Positions 1-7,967 of a stretch of DNA of 64,000 nucleotides are shown piece after piece. Numbering within the stretch: position 1 is the stretch's first letter; each line of letters opens with the position of its first letter. The position numbers and the translations under genes were made by a program. The notes beneath the pieces were generated by a model. It searched no databases, was not told the origin of the DNA, and saw nothing but the letters and a program-made list of their open reading frames with translations. This DNA comes from Myxococcaceae bacterium JPH2 (lineage in GTDB: Bacteria; Myxococcota; Myxococcia; Myxococcales; Myxococcaceae), in contig JAEMGR010000017.1 of NCBI GenBank assembly GCA_016458225.1, positions 62,001 to 126,000 of the forward strand. Direction: 5' to 3'.

Positions 1-324
1 CTGGAGCTGGTCGTCGTCTCCACGAACATCGCGCGCCAACTGGGCGGCAACATGGCGGAGATGTTCGAGACCATCTCCGCGGTGATTCGCGAGCGCTTCC
101 GTCTGGAAGGCAAGATCGACGCGCTCACGTCCCAGGGCAAGTTGCAGGGATGGATTGTGGCGGCCATGCCGGGCGTGCTGGGCATGGTGCTCAACTACAT
201 GCGTCCGGACCTGATGGAGCCGATGATGAACCACATCTTCGGCTACGTGCTGGTGACCATCATCGCCATCATGGAGATCCTCGGGATCTTGATCATCCGG
301 CGCATCGTCAACATCGACATCTGA
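1..324 (+). CDS. tadB: TadB-like type II secretion F-domain protein (3' end)
   Basis: The gene enters from the left edge and is open from base 1. It encodes the C-terminal half of a type II secretion system F (T2SSF) domain: an amphipathic cytoplasmic helical stretch, then two hydrophobic segments (around GWIVAAMPGVLGMVLNYM and YVLVTIIAIMEILGILII) and a short basic tail. T2SSF proteins form the inner-membrane platform of Tad pilus and type II secretion machines. The next gene, 10 bases downstream, encodes a second T2SSF protein, the usual tadB-tadC order. TadB rather than TadC is inferred from that order. The N-terminus lies outside the window. Confidence 0.8.
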   Translation: MELVVVSTNIARQLGGNMAEMFETISAVIRERFRLEGKIDALTSQGKLQGWIVAAMPGVLGMVLNYMRPDLMEPMMNHIFGYVLVTIIAIMEILGILIIRRIVNIDI

Positions 325-334
325 GAGGCGCACC

Positions 335-1225
335 GTGCAGGACATCCTCACAGTCATCCTGATCATCGGCTCGGCGCTTCTCACCGCGGCGGCGGTGGCG
401 TTCCTGGGCATCGGTCTGTACCAGAACGTCTTCGAGCGCTTCTTGTCGGAGGTCCGCGACGAGTCGGGCGGCGGCATGAAGGGCGCCGGCTCGGTGGCCA
501 TCCGCAAGCTGGGCGTCATCAACCGGCGCTTCATGTGGCCGTCGTATGAGGCCAAGGCGCGGCGCAAGCTCATCAAGGCGGGCGAGCCCCAGGGCTACAA
601 GCCGGAAGACATCATGGCCATGCAGGAGGTCAGCGCCGTGCTGGCGCTCATCTTCGGCCTGTTCGCCTGCAATGCCTTGAACGCGACGTTCGCGTGGGCG
701 CTGCTGGTGATGTTGATCGGCCTCTACTACCCGCTCTTGTGGCTGAACGATCAGGTGAAGAAGCGCCACCTGGCCATCAGCCGCGCGCTGCCGTACAGCC
801 TGGACCTGCTGACGCTGTCGGTGGAGGCCGGTCTGGACTTCACGGGCGCGCTCGCGAAGGTGGTGGAGAAGGGCAAGGCGGGCGCGCTGCGCGAGGAGCT
901 GCAGCTGGTCCTCAAGCAGCTCAAGATGGGCAAGACGCGCGAAGAGGCGCTCAAGAGCATGATCGTCCGCGTGGACCTGCCGCCGCTCACCACGTTCGTC
1001 ACGGCGCTCATCCAGGCGGACAAGATGGGCACCAGCTTGGGCAAGGTGCTGCGCATCCAGTCGACCCAGATGCGCATCGACCGCACCCAGCGCGCTGAGA
1101 AGCTGGCCGGCGAGGCCCCCGTGAAGATGCTCTTCCCGCTCATCGCGTGCATCTTCCCCACGGTCTTCATGGTGCTGTTCGGCCCCATCGTGTTCCAGTT
1201 CTTCTTCGGCGAGCTCGCGGGGTAG
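335..1225 (+). CDS. tadC: TadC-like type II secretion F-domain protein
   Basis: A 296-residue inner-membrane protein starting at GTG. It has an N-terminal membrane helix (ILTVILIIGSALLTAAAVAFL), a cytoplasmic stretch, two central hydrophobic segments near residues 100-135, a T2SSF domain (LPYSLDLLTLSVEAGLDF onward) and a C-terminal membrane helix. Length and layout fit TadC, partner of TadB in the platform that extends Tad pilins or related secreted filaments. It follows the TadB-like gene by 10 bases and precedes an FHA gene by 4, so all are probably one transcript. No ATPase (TadA) lies in the window; it would be expected upstream. Confidence 0.8.
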   Translation: MQDILTVILIIGSALLTAAAVAFLGIGLYQNVFERFLSEVRDESGGGMKGAGSVAIRKLGVINRRFMWPSYEAKARRKLIKAGEPQGYKPEDIMAMQEVSAVLALIFGLFACNALNATFAWALLVMLIGLYYPLLWLNDQVKKRHLAISRALPYSLDLLTLSVEAGLDFTGALAKVVEKGKAGALREELQLVLKQLKMGKTREEALKSMIVRVDLPPLTTFVTALIQADKMGTSLGKVLRIQSTQMRIDRTQRAEKLAGEAPVKMLFPLIACIFPTVFMVLFGPIVFQFFFGELAG

Positions 1226-1229
1226 TCCT

Positions 1230-2717
1230 CTGCCTATCCGGCTCACCATTACCCAGGGGCTCCAGCAGGGGCGGGAGCTCGTTTTCGAGTCGGCCGAGGT
1301 GAAGATCGGTCGGACCTCGGAGAACGACCTGGTCCTGCACGACCACGGGGTGTCGCGGCGACACGCGAACCTCGTGGAGCGGGGAGGTCAGTACTTCGCC
1401 AGCGACCTGGGGAGCTCCAACGGCACCCTGGTCAACGGACTGAAGCTGGCGGCGGAGCAGCAGCTTCGCGACGGCGACCTCATCACCGTGGGGCCCGTGT
1501 CGTTCACCTTCGTCTGGGTCCCACCCGAGGGAGACGAGGACGCCACGCGCCCCATCCGGCGCGAGCTGCTCCGCGCCCATGTGTCTCCCGCGGGGAAGGG
1601 GACCGCGGAGCTGGCCGCGCTGGAGTCGGCGCCCACCGGCTTCCGGCCCGCGCTCGTGATTCCCGATCCGCCCGCCGCGGTGAGTGGCGGCGCCAGTGCG
1701 AGCCCCAGCGCGCTCGACAAGGTCGCGCCGAGCCCCGCCCCGGTCCGAGCCACGGGGGCGAAGGAGCCGCTGTCCGCCGCGGAGCGCGCGCGCCACCGCC
1801 GGGAGCTGCAGGGCTCGGTTCAGGGGCAGGTGCGCCTGTGGTGGGAGGGGATGCCTCGGGTGGCCCGATGGGGCGCCGCGAGCGTCGCCGGCCTGGGCCT
1901 GCTGTCGCTCGTGGCCGTGGTCGTCTGGGCCGTGGTGTTCCGCTCGGAGGGCGGCATCGGGCGGGGCGCGGAGCCCTCATTGGTGGGGGCGGAGGCGCTG
2001 GCGGACTCCTTCGGTCTGGGGAAGGACGTCACGTGGGAGCGGGTGGACCAGAAGGCGTTCGATTTCACCTTCGTGTCCCCCACGCGCGCGCTGGCGGTGC
2101 TGCACTACCAGGCGCGAGACATCTCGAAGGAAGAAGTGAACCTGGTGCTCAACGGCGTGGAGGTGGGCTGGGTGCCCGCGGACACGAACGCCACGGCGGA
2201 GCGGGAGATCGAGCAGCTCCTCCCGGTGGGCGTGCTGCGCCGGGGCCAGCACAACCAGATCCTCTTCGACAACGTCCGCAACCCACCGGGCCATGAGACG
2301 TGGCGCGTGTGGAACCTGCGGCTGGAGGTCATCCCCGTTCCCGAGCTGCCGCCGGATCAGCTCCTGGCGAGCGCGCGCCAGTACGCCTCGGCGGGCAAGA
2401 AGTTCTACGAGCTGCGGGACGTGGGCGCGGAGAACCTGTTCAAGGCGTGGCAGCAGTACCGCTTCGCCTGGGTGACGTTGGAGGCGCTGGAGACCAAGCC
2501 CGACCTGTACGAGGACGTCCGCGACCAGCTGGGCATCATCGTGTCGGAGTTGGATCAAAAGTGCGCCCAGCTGATGCTGGAGTTCCAGCGCCACGTGCAG
2601 TACCGGAACCGGAAGAAGGCCAAGGCGGCCCTGGAAGACGTGCGGCGGCGCTTCCCTACCACCGACCATCGCTGCCACAATCTGGCCCTGGAAAAAGCAT
2701 ACGAGCACGAGCTGTGA
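1230..2717 (+). CDS. membrane-anchored FHA-domain protein (Tad operon)
   Basis: About 495 residues. The N-terminus is a forkhead-associated (FHA) phosphothreonine-binding domain, with GR at the first loop, SRRHANL and SSNGTLVNG visible. A proline/alanine-rich linker, one membrane helix (AASVAGLGLLSLVAVVVWAVVF, about residues 213-240) and a helical C-terminal part follow. The first ATG/GTG in frame is the GTG at 1299, but starting there would delete the first FHA strand (PIRLTITQG). A CTG at 1230, four bases after the tadC stop, restores it and is proposed as the start. FHA proteins read Thr phosphorylation, so this one may link Tad machinery to a Ser/Thr kinase. The function is otherwise unknown, and the non-standard start is an inference. 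Confidence 0.75.
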   Translation: MPIRLTITQGLQQGRELVFESAEVKIGRTSENDLVLHDHGVSRRHANLVERGGQYFASDLGSSNGTLVNGLKLAAEQQLRDGDLITVGPVSFTFVWVPPEGDEDATRPIRRELLRAHVSPAGKGTAELAALESAPTGFRPALVIPDPPAAVSGGASASPSALDKVAPSPAPVRATGAKEPLSAAERARHRRELQGSVQGQVRLWWEGMPRVARWGAASVAGLGLLSLVAVVVWAVVFRSEGGIGRGAEPSLVGAEALADSFGLGKDVTWERVDQKAFDFTFVSPTRALAVLHYQARDISKEEVNLVLNGVEVGWVPADTNATAEREIEQLLPVGVLRRGQHNQILFDNVRNPPGHETWRVWNLRLEVIPVPELPPDQLLASARQYASAGKKFYELRDVGAENLFKAWQQYRFAWVTLEALETKPDLYEDVRDQLGIIVSELDQKCAQLMLEFQRHVQYRNRKKAKAALEDVRRRFPTTDHRCHNLALEKAYEHEL

Positions 2718-2753
2718 AGCCCGTGCCCACTTTGTAGGAAGCGGTGAACTCCC

Positions 2754-4514
2754 ATGTCGAACGGCTCCCCTCCTGCGCGCCGCAGGCCCACATCCGGGAC
2801 GCCCTCGGGCGGGACCGGCCAGCGCCCCGCGGCCAGACGTCCGGCGTCCGGCGCGTCGGGTGCTCGTCCCTCGGCGGCCCCTCGCTCCTCTCCTCGCCTC
2901 GTGGTGACCGCGGGGCCCAAGGAAGGCGAGGAGTTCGTCCTCGATGGCACCGAGTACGTCATCGGTCGCTCCACGGATAACCCCATCTGCATCGCCGACA
3001 CGTCCGTGTCGCGCCGGCACATCTCCGTGCGCAACGACGGCTCGGGCTGGATGGTCAGCGACCTGGGCTCGGGCAACGGCACGATGGTCAACGGCGAGCC
3101 CATCTCCGAGGAGACGTTGCTGGCCAACGGGGACACCATCACCCTGGGCGACACGGAGCTGTCGTTCCAGGACGCCGCGAACTCCACGGCGATGGTGGCG
3201 CCCCCGGCACCTTCCCGGCCGCGTCCGACCGCGGGCGGGCGTCCCGCGGGGGGCGTGCCGCCTCGGCCTGGTGCTCGTCCCGAGGGCCGGGTGCGTCCGC
3301 AGGCGCGTGGAACCAACGTCGAGCAGCTCAGCCCCGAGGCGCAGCGCAAGCGGACCCGGCTGAAGCTCTTGGCCGCGGGCGTGGTGGTGGTGCTCTTCGC
3401 GGGCCTGGGCGTGGTGCGCATGCGCGTGCGCCAGCAGGAGTCGCTGGAGGCTCAGCGCGCGATGGCGGAGAAGGGCCGCCGTGAGGAACTCAGCTCCTTC
3501 TTCCAGGATGCGAAGAACCTGGTTCGCGAAGGGCGCTGGCAGGAGGCCCGCACGAAGCTGGAGGAACTCCAGGCGCAGGCGCCGGACTACCCCGGCGTGG
3601 CGGACTACCTGAAGGCCGCCGACAAGGAGATCCCCAACCAGACGCACCTGACCGCTGTCACCGAGGCGGTGAAGAAGGGGGAGCTGGCCAAGGCCACGGC
3701 CGAGCTGGCGAAGGTGGGCTCGGACACGCAGCTCTACGAGCAGGTGAAGACCGCGCGCAAGTCGCTGGTCGAGGCCGCCGACAAGCGCGCTCGCGAGGCG
3801 CGGGCGCTGCAGGACTCGAAGGCGCTGGAGAACATGGAGAAGGCGAAGGCCATCACGGACGACGTGCTGGCGGCCTTCCCGGAGCACCGCGACGCCAAGC
3901 TCATCAACGATGAAGCCGTGGTGGCCATCCGCATCGCGAAGGAGCCCAAGCCCACGGGGCCCGTCATCACACCCAAGCCCTGGGAGCCCGCGGTGGATCG
4001 CTTCCGCGATGGTGACCTGTCCGGCGCGGTGGCCATCCTCAATGCCTGCTCCGCTCGGCAGCCGCGCTGCAAGGGGTTGATGGGGCAGATGACGGAGTTC
4101 GGTGGCCTCTACAAGAAGCTGGAGGACCTGGACGCCAAGGGACTGTCGCGCCTGCTCTCGCTCGACAAGGACATCACCGACGGCAAGGGCAGCAAGATGG
4201 CGCGCAACGCGGGCACGCGCGCGGCCACCATCTTCTACAAGAGCGCCAGCGCGGCGAAGGCGTCGGGGCAGTGGGCTCGGGCCATGGAGTACGCGCGCAA
4301 GGCGCTCCAGGCGGACCCGGGACACGCGGGCGCGTCCAACATCGTCAACGACCTGAAGACGAAGGCCCGCGACCTGTACCTCCAGGCCTACTCCATCAAG
4401 GACTCGAGCCCCGAGGACGCGTTGCCCAAGTTCAAGGACGTCGTCTCGATGACGCCCGCGGACGACGAGTTCCACACCAAGGCGCAGGGCTGGGTCGAGA
4501 AGCTGTCGCGATGA
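2754..4514 (+). CDS. FHA-domain protein with membrane helix and TPR-like C-terminus
   Basis: A 586-residue protein preceded by a TAGGAAG-type ribosome site. It has a basic, proline/serine-rich N-terminus (about residues 1-45), an FHA domain (about 46-140; GRSTDN, SVSRRHISV and GSGNGTMVNG visible), a proline-rich linker, a single membrane helix near 203-225 and a long alpha-helical C-terminal region with TPR-like helices. It is the second FHA protein after the Tad platform genes and shares the FHA-linker-helix plan of its neighbour. Its stop overlaps the start of xseA (ATGA), so it may be cotranscribed with the DNA-repair/isoprenoid operon. A phosphopeptide-reading role is known for the domain; the partner is unknown. 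Confidence 0.8.
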   Translation: MSNGSPPARRRPTSGTPSGGTGQRPAARRPASGASGARPSAAPRSSPRLVVTAGPKEGEEFVLDGTEYVIGRSTDNPICIADTSVSRRHISVRNDGSGWMVSDLGSGNGTMVNGEPISEETLLANGDTITLGDTELSFQDAANSTAMVAPPAPSRPRPTAGGRPAGGVPPRPGARPEGRVRPQARGTNVEQLSPEAQRKRTRLKLLAAGVVVVLFAGLGVVRMRVRQQESLEAQRAMAEKGRREELSSFFQDAKNLVREGRWQEARTKLEELQAQAPDYPGVADYLKAADKEIPNQTHLTAVTEAVKKGELAKATAELAKVGSDTQLYEQVKTARKSLVEAADKRAREARALQDSKALENMEKAKAITDDVLAAFPEHRDAKLINDEAVVAIRIAKEPKPTGPVITPKPWEPAVDRFRDGDLSGAVAILNACSARQPRCKGLMGQMTEFGGLYKKLEDLDAKGLSRLLSLDKDITDGKGSKMARNAGTRAATIFYKSASAAKASGQWARAMEYARKALQADPGHAGASNIVNDLKTKARDLYLQAYSIKDSSPEDALPKFKDVVSMTPADDEFHTKAQGWVEKLSR

Positions 4515-6271
4515 AGAAGCGCAAGGGCGCGGGCGCCGAGTCGCCCCCACCAGTCGACCCGAACCAGGGCGACCTCTTTGGCACGTCGCTCCTGCCTCCG
4601 CTGCGTCCGGCACCGCGCGCGGCCTCGAAGAAGGCCGCCAAGGCGCCCACTCCAACGCCCGTGGCGAGCGCGGAGGAGGCGCCGCCCGCGGTGTCCGTGG
4701 CCGCGCCTGTCGTGGCCGTGCCCGTGGTGACGGCGGCGCCTGTGCCGGTGTCTCCTCGGGCGGAGCGCGTGGTGCTGTCGGTGGGCGAACTCACTCGACA
4801 GCTCAAGCATGCGCTGGAGTCTCGCTTCCCTCGCGTGCTGGTGCGCGGCGAGGTGTCTGGCTTCCGGGGCGCCAACGCGCGCGGCCACTGGTACTTCACG
4901 CTCAAGGACGCCGATGCGTCCATCGACACCAAGGTCTGGGCGTCGATGGCGGGTCGGCTGCGCTTCGCGCTGCGCGACGGCATGGAGGTGCTGGCCGAGG
5001 GCAGTGTGGACCTGTACGAGCCGCAGGGCCGCTACAGCCTCATCGTCCATCGGCTGGAGCCGGTGGGCGAGGGCGCGCTGGCGCTGGCCTTCGAGCAGCT
5101 CAAGGCGCGCCTTGCCGCCGAGGGGTTGATTGGCGACCGGCGCGTGCGGCTGCCTCGCCCGCTTCCGTTCCTGCCCCGGCGCGTGGGCGTGGTGACGAGC
5201 CGCACGGGCGCCGCGCTCCAGGACTTCCTGCGCGTGCTGCACTCGCGCAACCCGCGCATGGGCGTGCTGCTCGCGGACGCTCGGGTGCAGGGCGAGGGCT
5301 CGGCGGAGGAGGTGGCTCGCGCCATCGAGCGGCTGGGCCGCACCGACGTGGACGTCATCGTGGTGACGCGCGGCGGAGGCTCGGTGGAGGACCTCTGGAC
5401 GTTCAACGAGGAGCGGGTGGCTCGGGCCATCTTCGCCTCGCGGGTCCCCGTGGTCTCGGCCATTGGCCACGAGATTGACTTCACCATCTCCGACTTCGTG
5501 GCGGACTGGCGCGCACCCACGCCCAGCGCGGCGGCCGAGCGGCTGTCCCCGGTGCTCGCGGACCTGGAGCTGAGCCTCGCCACGCAGGCGGGCCGGCTGC
5601 GGCGGGCCATGGAGCGCCGCGTCCTGGAGCTTCGTGAGCGACAGGGCTCGCTCGGGGCACGGCTGGCGGATCCCCGCCGCGCCATCAACCAGCAGCGCCT
5701 CCACTTGTCCGAGCAGGTGGAGTCGATGATGCGCGTGCTGCGCCCCTCCGTGCGAGAGCACCGCGAGCGCCTGCGCGCCCTGCACGAGCGGCTCCAGCGC
5801 GCCCGGCCTCAGGCTCGCCTGAGCGAGCAGCGCGCCCATCTGCACAAGCTGTCCCGCCGGCTGGCCGAGGCGGCGCGCGCGGGGGTGGCCCAGCGGCGCG
5901 GGGCCTTGGCGGATGCTCGGCTGGGGCTGGAGCGAGCGTCACCCACCGCGCAGGTGGCTCGCGAGCGGATGCGGCTTGCGGCCCAGCATGCCCGCCTGGT
6001 CGCGCTCCCGCGTCAATCGCTCTCCGAGGCGCGGAGGCGTTTCGAGACGCTGAGCGGGCGACTGGATGCGATGAGCCCGCTGAAGGTGATGTCGCGCGGG
6101 TACGCGGTGGCCTTCCGGCAGCGCGATGGTGCGGTGGTGCGCGCCGTCTCCGACGTGCAGGTGGGGGAGACGCTGGGTATCAAACTGGCCAACAACGGGG
6201 CGCAAACGTTGGGTGGCTGTGAGGAAATCGAAGCCACGGTCACGGCCGTGAAAGGGCCGGTGGACTGCTAG
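4511..6271 (+). CDS. xseA: exodeoxyribonuclease VII large subunit
   Basis: 586 residues. Exonuclease VII degrades single-stranded DNA from both ends; XseA is the catalytic subunit and acts with several XseB copies in the cytoplasm. The N-terminal OB-fold nucleic-acid domain is clear (LSVGELTRQLKHALES, then GEVSGF and HWYFTLKD), followed by the catalytic core (VVTSRTGAALQDFLRVL, VVTRGGGSVEDLW, ISAIGHEIDFTISDFVADWRA-like region) and a long coiled-coil tail. An alanine/proline-rich extension of about 85 residues precedes the OB fold and carries the pentapeptide QGDLF at residues 19-23. The start overlaps the previous stop (ATGA). The family assignment is secure; the extension is unusual. Confidence 0.95.
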   Translation: MKKRKGAGAESPPPVDPNQGDLFGTSLLPPLRPAPRAASKKAAKAPTPTPVASAEEAPPAVSVAAPVVAVPVVTAAPVPVSPRAERVVLSVGELTRQLKHALESRFPRVLVRGEVSGFRGANARGHWYFTLKDADASIDTKVWASMAGRLRFALRDGMEVLAEGSVDLYEPQGRYSLIVHRLEPVGEGALALAFEQLKARLAAEGLIGDRRVRLPRPLPFLPRRVGVVTSRTGAALQDFLRVLHSRNPRMGVLLADARVQGEGSAEEVARAIERLGRTDVDVIVVTRGGGSVEDLWTFNEERVARAIFASRVPVVSAIGHEIDFTISDFVADWRAPTPSAAAERLSPVLADLELSLATQAGRLRRAMERRVLELRERQGSLGARLADPRRAINQQRLHLSEQVESMMRVLRPSVREHRERLRALHERLQRARPQARLSEQRAHLHKLSRRLAEAARAGVAQRRGALADARLGLERASPTAQVARERMRLAAQHARLVALPRQSLSEARRRFETLSGRLDAMSPLKVMSRGYAVAFRQRDGAVVRAVSDVQVGETLGIKLANNGAQTLGGCEEIEATVTAVKGPVDC

Positions 6272-6312
6272 CGGGGCACCCTCTAGATTCCCGCGCCCCA
6301 CAGGGGAGGTGG

Positions 6313-6663
6313 ATGGCCGTGGCGAAGTCGGACAAGGCACCGAAGGTGGATGCATCCGCGGAGGCGGCGGTGCCGGAGCAATACGGGGATGTGGTGGCGC
6401 GCCTGGAGGAGACGGTGGCGCGGCTGGAGAGCGGGGACCTGTCCCTGGAGGCCTCGCTGAAGGCCTTCGAGGAGGGCATCCGATTGGTGCGCCGCGGCGA
6501 GAAGCTGCTCACCGAGGCCGAGCAGCGCATCGAGCAACTCCTGGTGGACGAGGACGGCAAGGACGTGGCGGCGCCGCTGGCGGTCGCGTCGCGCGCGGCC
6601 TCGGCGGTGGCCCCTCGGGCTCCCGCGGCGAAGCCCCCTCCCGAGGACGATGTTCCGTTCTAG
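6313..6663 (+). CDS. xseB: exodeoxyribonuclease VII small subunit
   Basis: 116 residues, starting at ATG behind a GGGGAGG ribosome site. The XseB helical hairpin is recognisable (YGDVVARLEETVARLESGDL, then LEASLKAFEEGIRLVRR and LLTEAEQRIEQLL). This small subunit binds the coiled-coil arm of XseA and is required for activity. It is longer than usual because of a low-complexity C-terminal tail (alanine/proline/valine-rich, ending EDDVPF). It sits 41 bases after xseA, the standard arrangement. Confidence 0.93.
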   Translation: MAVAKSDKAPKVDASAEAAVPEQYGDVVARLEETVARLESGDLSLEASLKAFEEGIRLVRRGEKLLTEAEQRIEQLLVDEDGKDVAAPLAVASRAASAVAPRAPAAKPPPEDDVPF

Positions 6664-6684
6664 GTGGAGCGGGTGGACGCCGGA

Positions 6685-7074
6685 ATGTCGAAGCTGAAAA
6701 TCACCATCGTCGACGACGACCGGGACACGCGCGACATGCTGTCGGTGGCCCTCGAGGAAGAGGGCTTCGACGTGACGTCGGCCGCCAACGGATTGAGGCT
6801 GATTGCCTCGCTCCAGTTGCACCGGCCGCACGCCATCCTCCTGGACGTGAACATGTCCTGGATTGACGGCTTCGAGCTGTGCCGGGCCGTGAAGAAGAAC
6901 GAACACTTCCGGGACATCCCCATCATCTTCATCAGCGGGCGGGGAGACCCGGAGGACAAGCGGCGCGGCATGGAAGCAGGTGCCGCGGATTACTTCGTGA
7001 AGCCGCTGGACCTGGAGACGCTCGTGCGCCGCATCCGCGCGCTCATCCCGTCCCAGTCGGCAGAGGAGCCGTGA
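6685..7074 (+). CDS. stand-alone response regulator (receiver domain only)
   Basis: 129 residues forming a single CheY-like receiver domain and nothing else. The acidic pocket (VDDDRDTRD), the phosphoacceptor Asp in LLDVNMSW, the conserved Ser in IIFISGRGD and the Lys in YFVKPLD are all present. A GTG at 6664 directly after the xseB stop would add seven residues; the ATG at 6685 is preferred because the receiver fold begins at once. It lies between xseB and ispA in a housekeeping operon with no adjacent kinase. Such single-domain regulators pass phosphate by protein contact, not DNA binding. Its kinase and target cannot be read from the sequence. Confidence 0.88.
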   Translation: MSKLKITIVDDDRDTRDMLSVALEEEGFDVTSAANGLRLIASLQLHRPHAILLDVNMSWIDGFELCRAVKKNEHFRDIPIIFISGRGDPEDKRRGMEAGAADYFVKPLDLETLVRRIRALIPSQSAEEP

Positions 7075-7079
7075 GGCCC

Positions 7080-7967
7080 ATGTTCCCACTGGATTCGTTC
7101 CTTCGCGCGCAGCAGGAGCGCGTGGAGGCGCTGCTGAACGACCGCTCCGAGCGGCTCCGCCCGGCGGGGACACCTCCCCGCCTGTTGGAGGCCATGCGCT
7201 ACTCCCTGATGGCGGGAGGCAAGCGTCTGCGGCCGGTGTTGTGCCTCACCTTCGCGGACACCGTGGCGCGCGCGAGCGTCGCCGCGCCCGCGGCCGAGGA
7301 TGCGGCGTGCGCGCTGGAGTACGTGCACACGTACTCGCTCATCCATGACGACCTGCCGGCCATGGACGACGATGACCTGCGCCGGGGCCGTCCCACGAGC
7401 CACAAGGTGTACGGAGAGGCCATGGCCATCCTGGCGGGCGACGCGCTGCTCACCGAGGCGTTCACCCTGGTGGCCTCGGGGACCGAGCCCATGCGGGCCG
7501 CGCTGTGTGCCGAGCTGGCGCAGGCGGCCGGAGCGGCGGGCATGGTGGGCGGACAGGTGCTGGACATCGCCGAGGACCGGCCCGCGGAGCTGGACTACCT
7601 GCTGCGGCTGCATCGGCTGAAGACGGGCGCGCTCATCCGGGCCTCGTGCCGCATGGGCGTGCTGGCGGGCGGCGGTGATGCGCAGGCGTTGGCGCGCGCG
7701 GACATCTACGGCTCGGCGGTGGGGCTGGCGTTCCAGATCGCCGACGACGTGCTCGACGTGACGAGCAGCGCGGAGGTCATGGGCAAGCCGGTGGGCGCGG
7801 ACGCCGAGGCCGGGCGCTTCACGTTCCCTGCCGTGCTGGGGCTGGAGGCCTCGCGGCGCATGGCGCGCGAGAAGGTGGACGAGGCGGTGGAGGCGGTGCG
7901 CTTCCTGGAGGGCGAGGACGGGCCGCTGGCGGCGCTGGCTCGCTTCACGGTGGAGCGGTCGTCCTGA
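7080..7967 (+). CDS. ispA: polyprenyl (farnesyl/geranylgeranyl) diphosphate synthase
   Basis: 295 residues, an IspA-type short-chain trans-isoprenyl diphosphate synthase that condenses isopentenyl diphosphate with allylic diphosphates. The GGKRLRP motif, the first Asp-rich motif (DDLPAMDDDDLRRG) and the second (FQIADDVLD) are intact. It sits 5 bases after the response regulator gene and overlaps dxs, so precursor supply and chain elongation are encoded together. A GTG at 7071 overlapping the previous stop is an alternative start. Product length (C15 or C20) cannot be decided by eye. Confidence 0.92.
   Translation: MFPLDSFLRAQQERVEALLNDRSERLRPAGTPPRLLEAMRYSLMAGGKRLRPVLCLTFADTVARASVAAPAAEDAACALEYVHTYSLIHDDLPAMDDDDLRRGRPTSHKVYGEAMAILAGDALLTEAFTLVASGTEPMRAALCAELAQAAGAAGMVGGQVLDIAEDRPAELDYLLRLHRLKTGALIRASCRMGVLAGGGDAQALARADIYGSAVGLAFQIADDVLDVTSSAEVMGKPVGADAEAGRFTFPAVLGLEASRRMAREKVDEAVEAVRFLEGEDGPLAALARFTVERSS

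Noticed and set aside
4271-4510. Upstream extension of the xseA frame
   Set aside because: It runs through the 3' end of the FHA gene in another frame; the ATGA overlap at 4511 gives a normal start.
1977-4655. An 892-codon minus-strand frame across the FHA genes
   Set aside because: Composition typical of an antisense shadow, no motif, and it spans two well-supported plus-strand genes and their junction.
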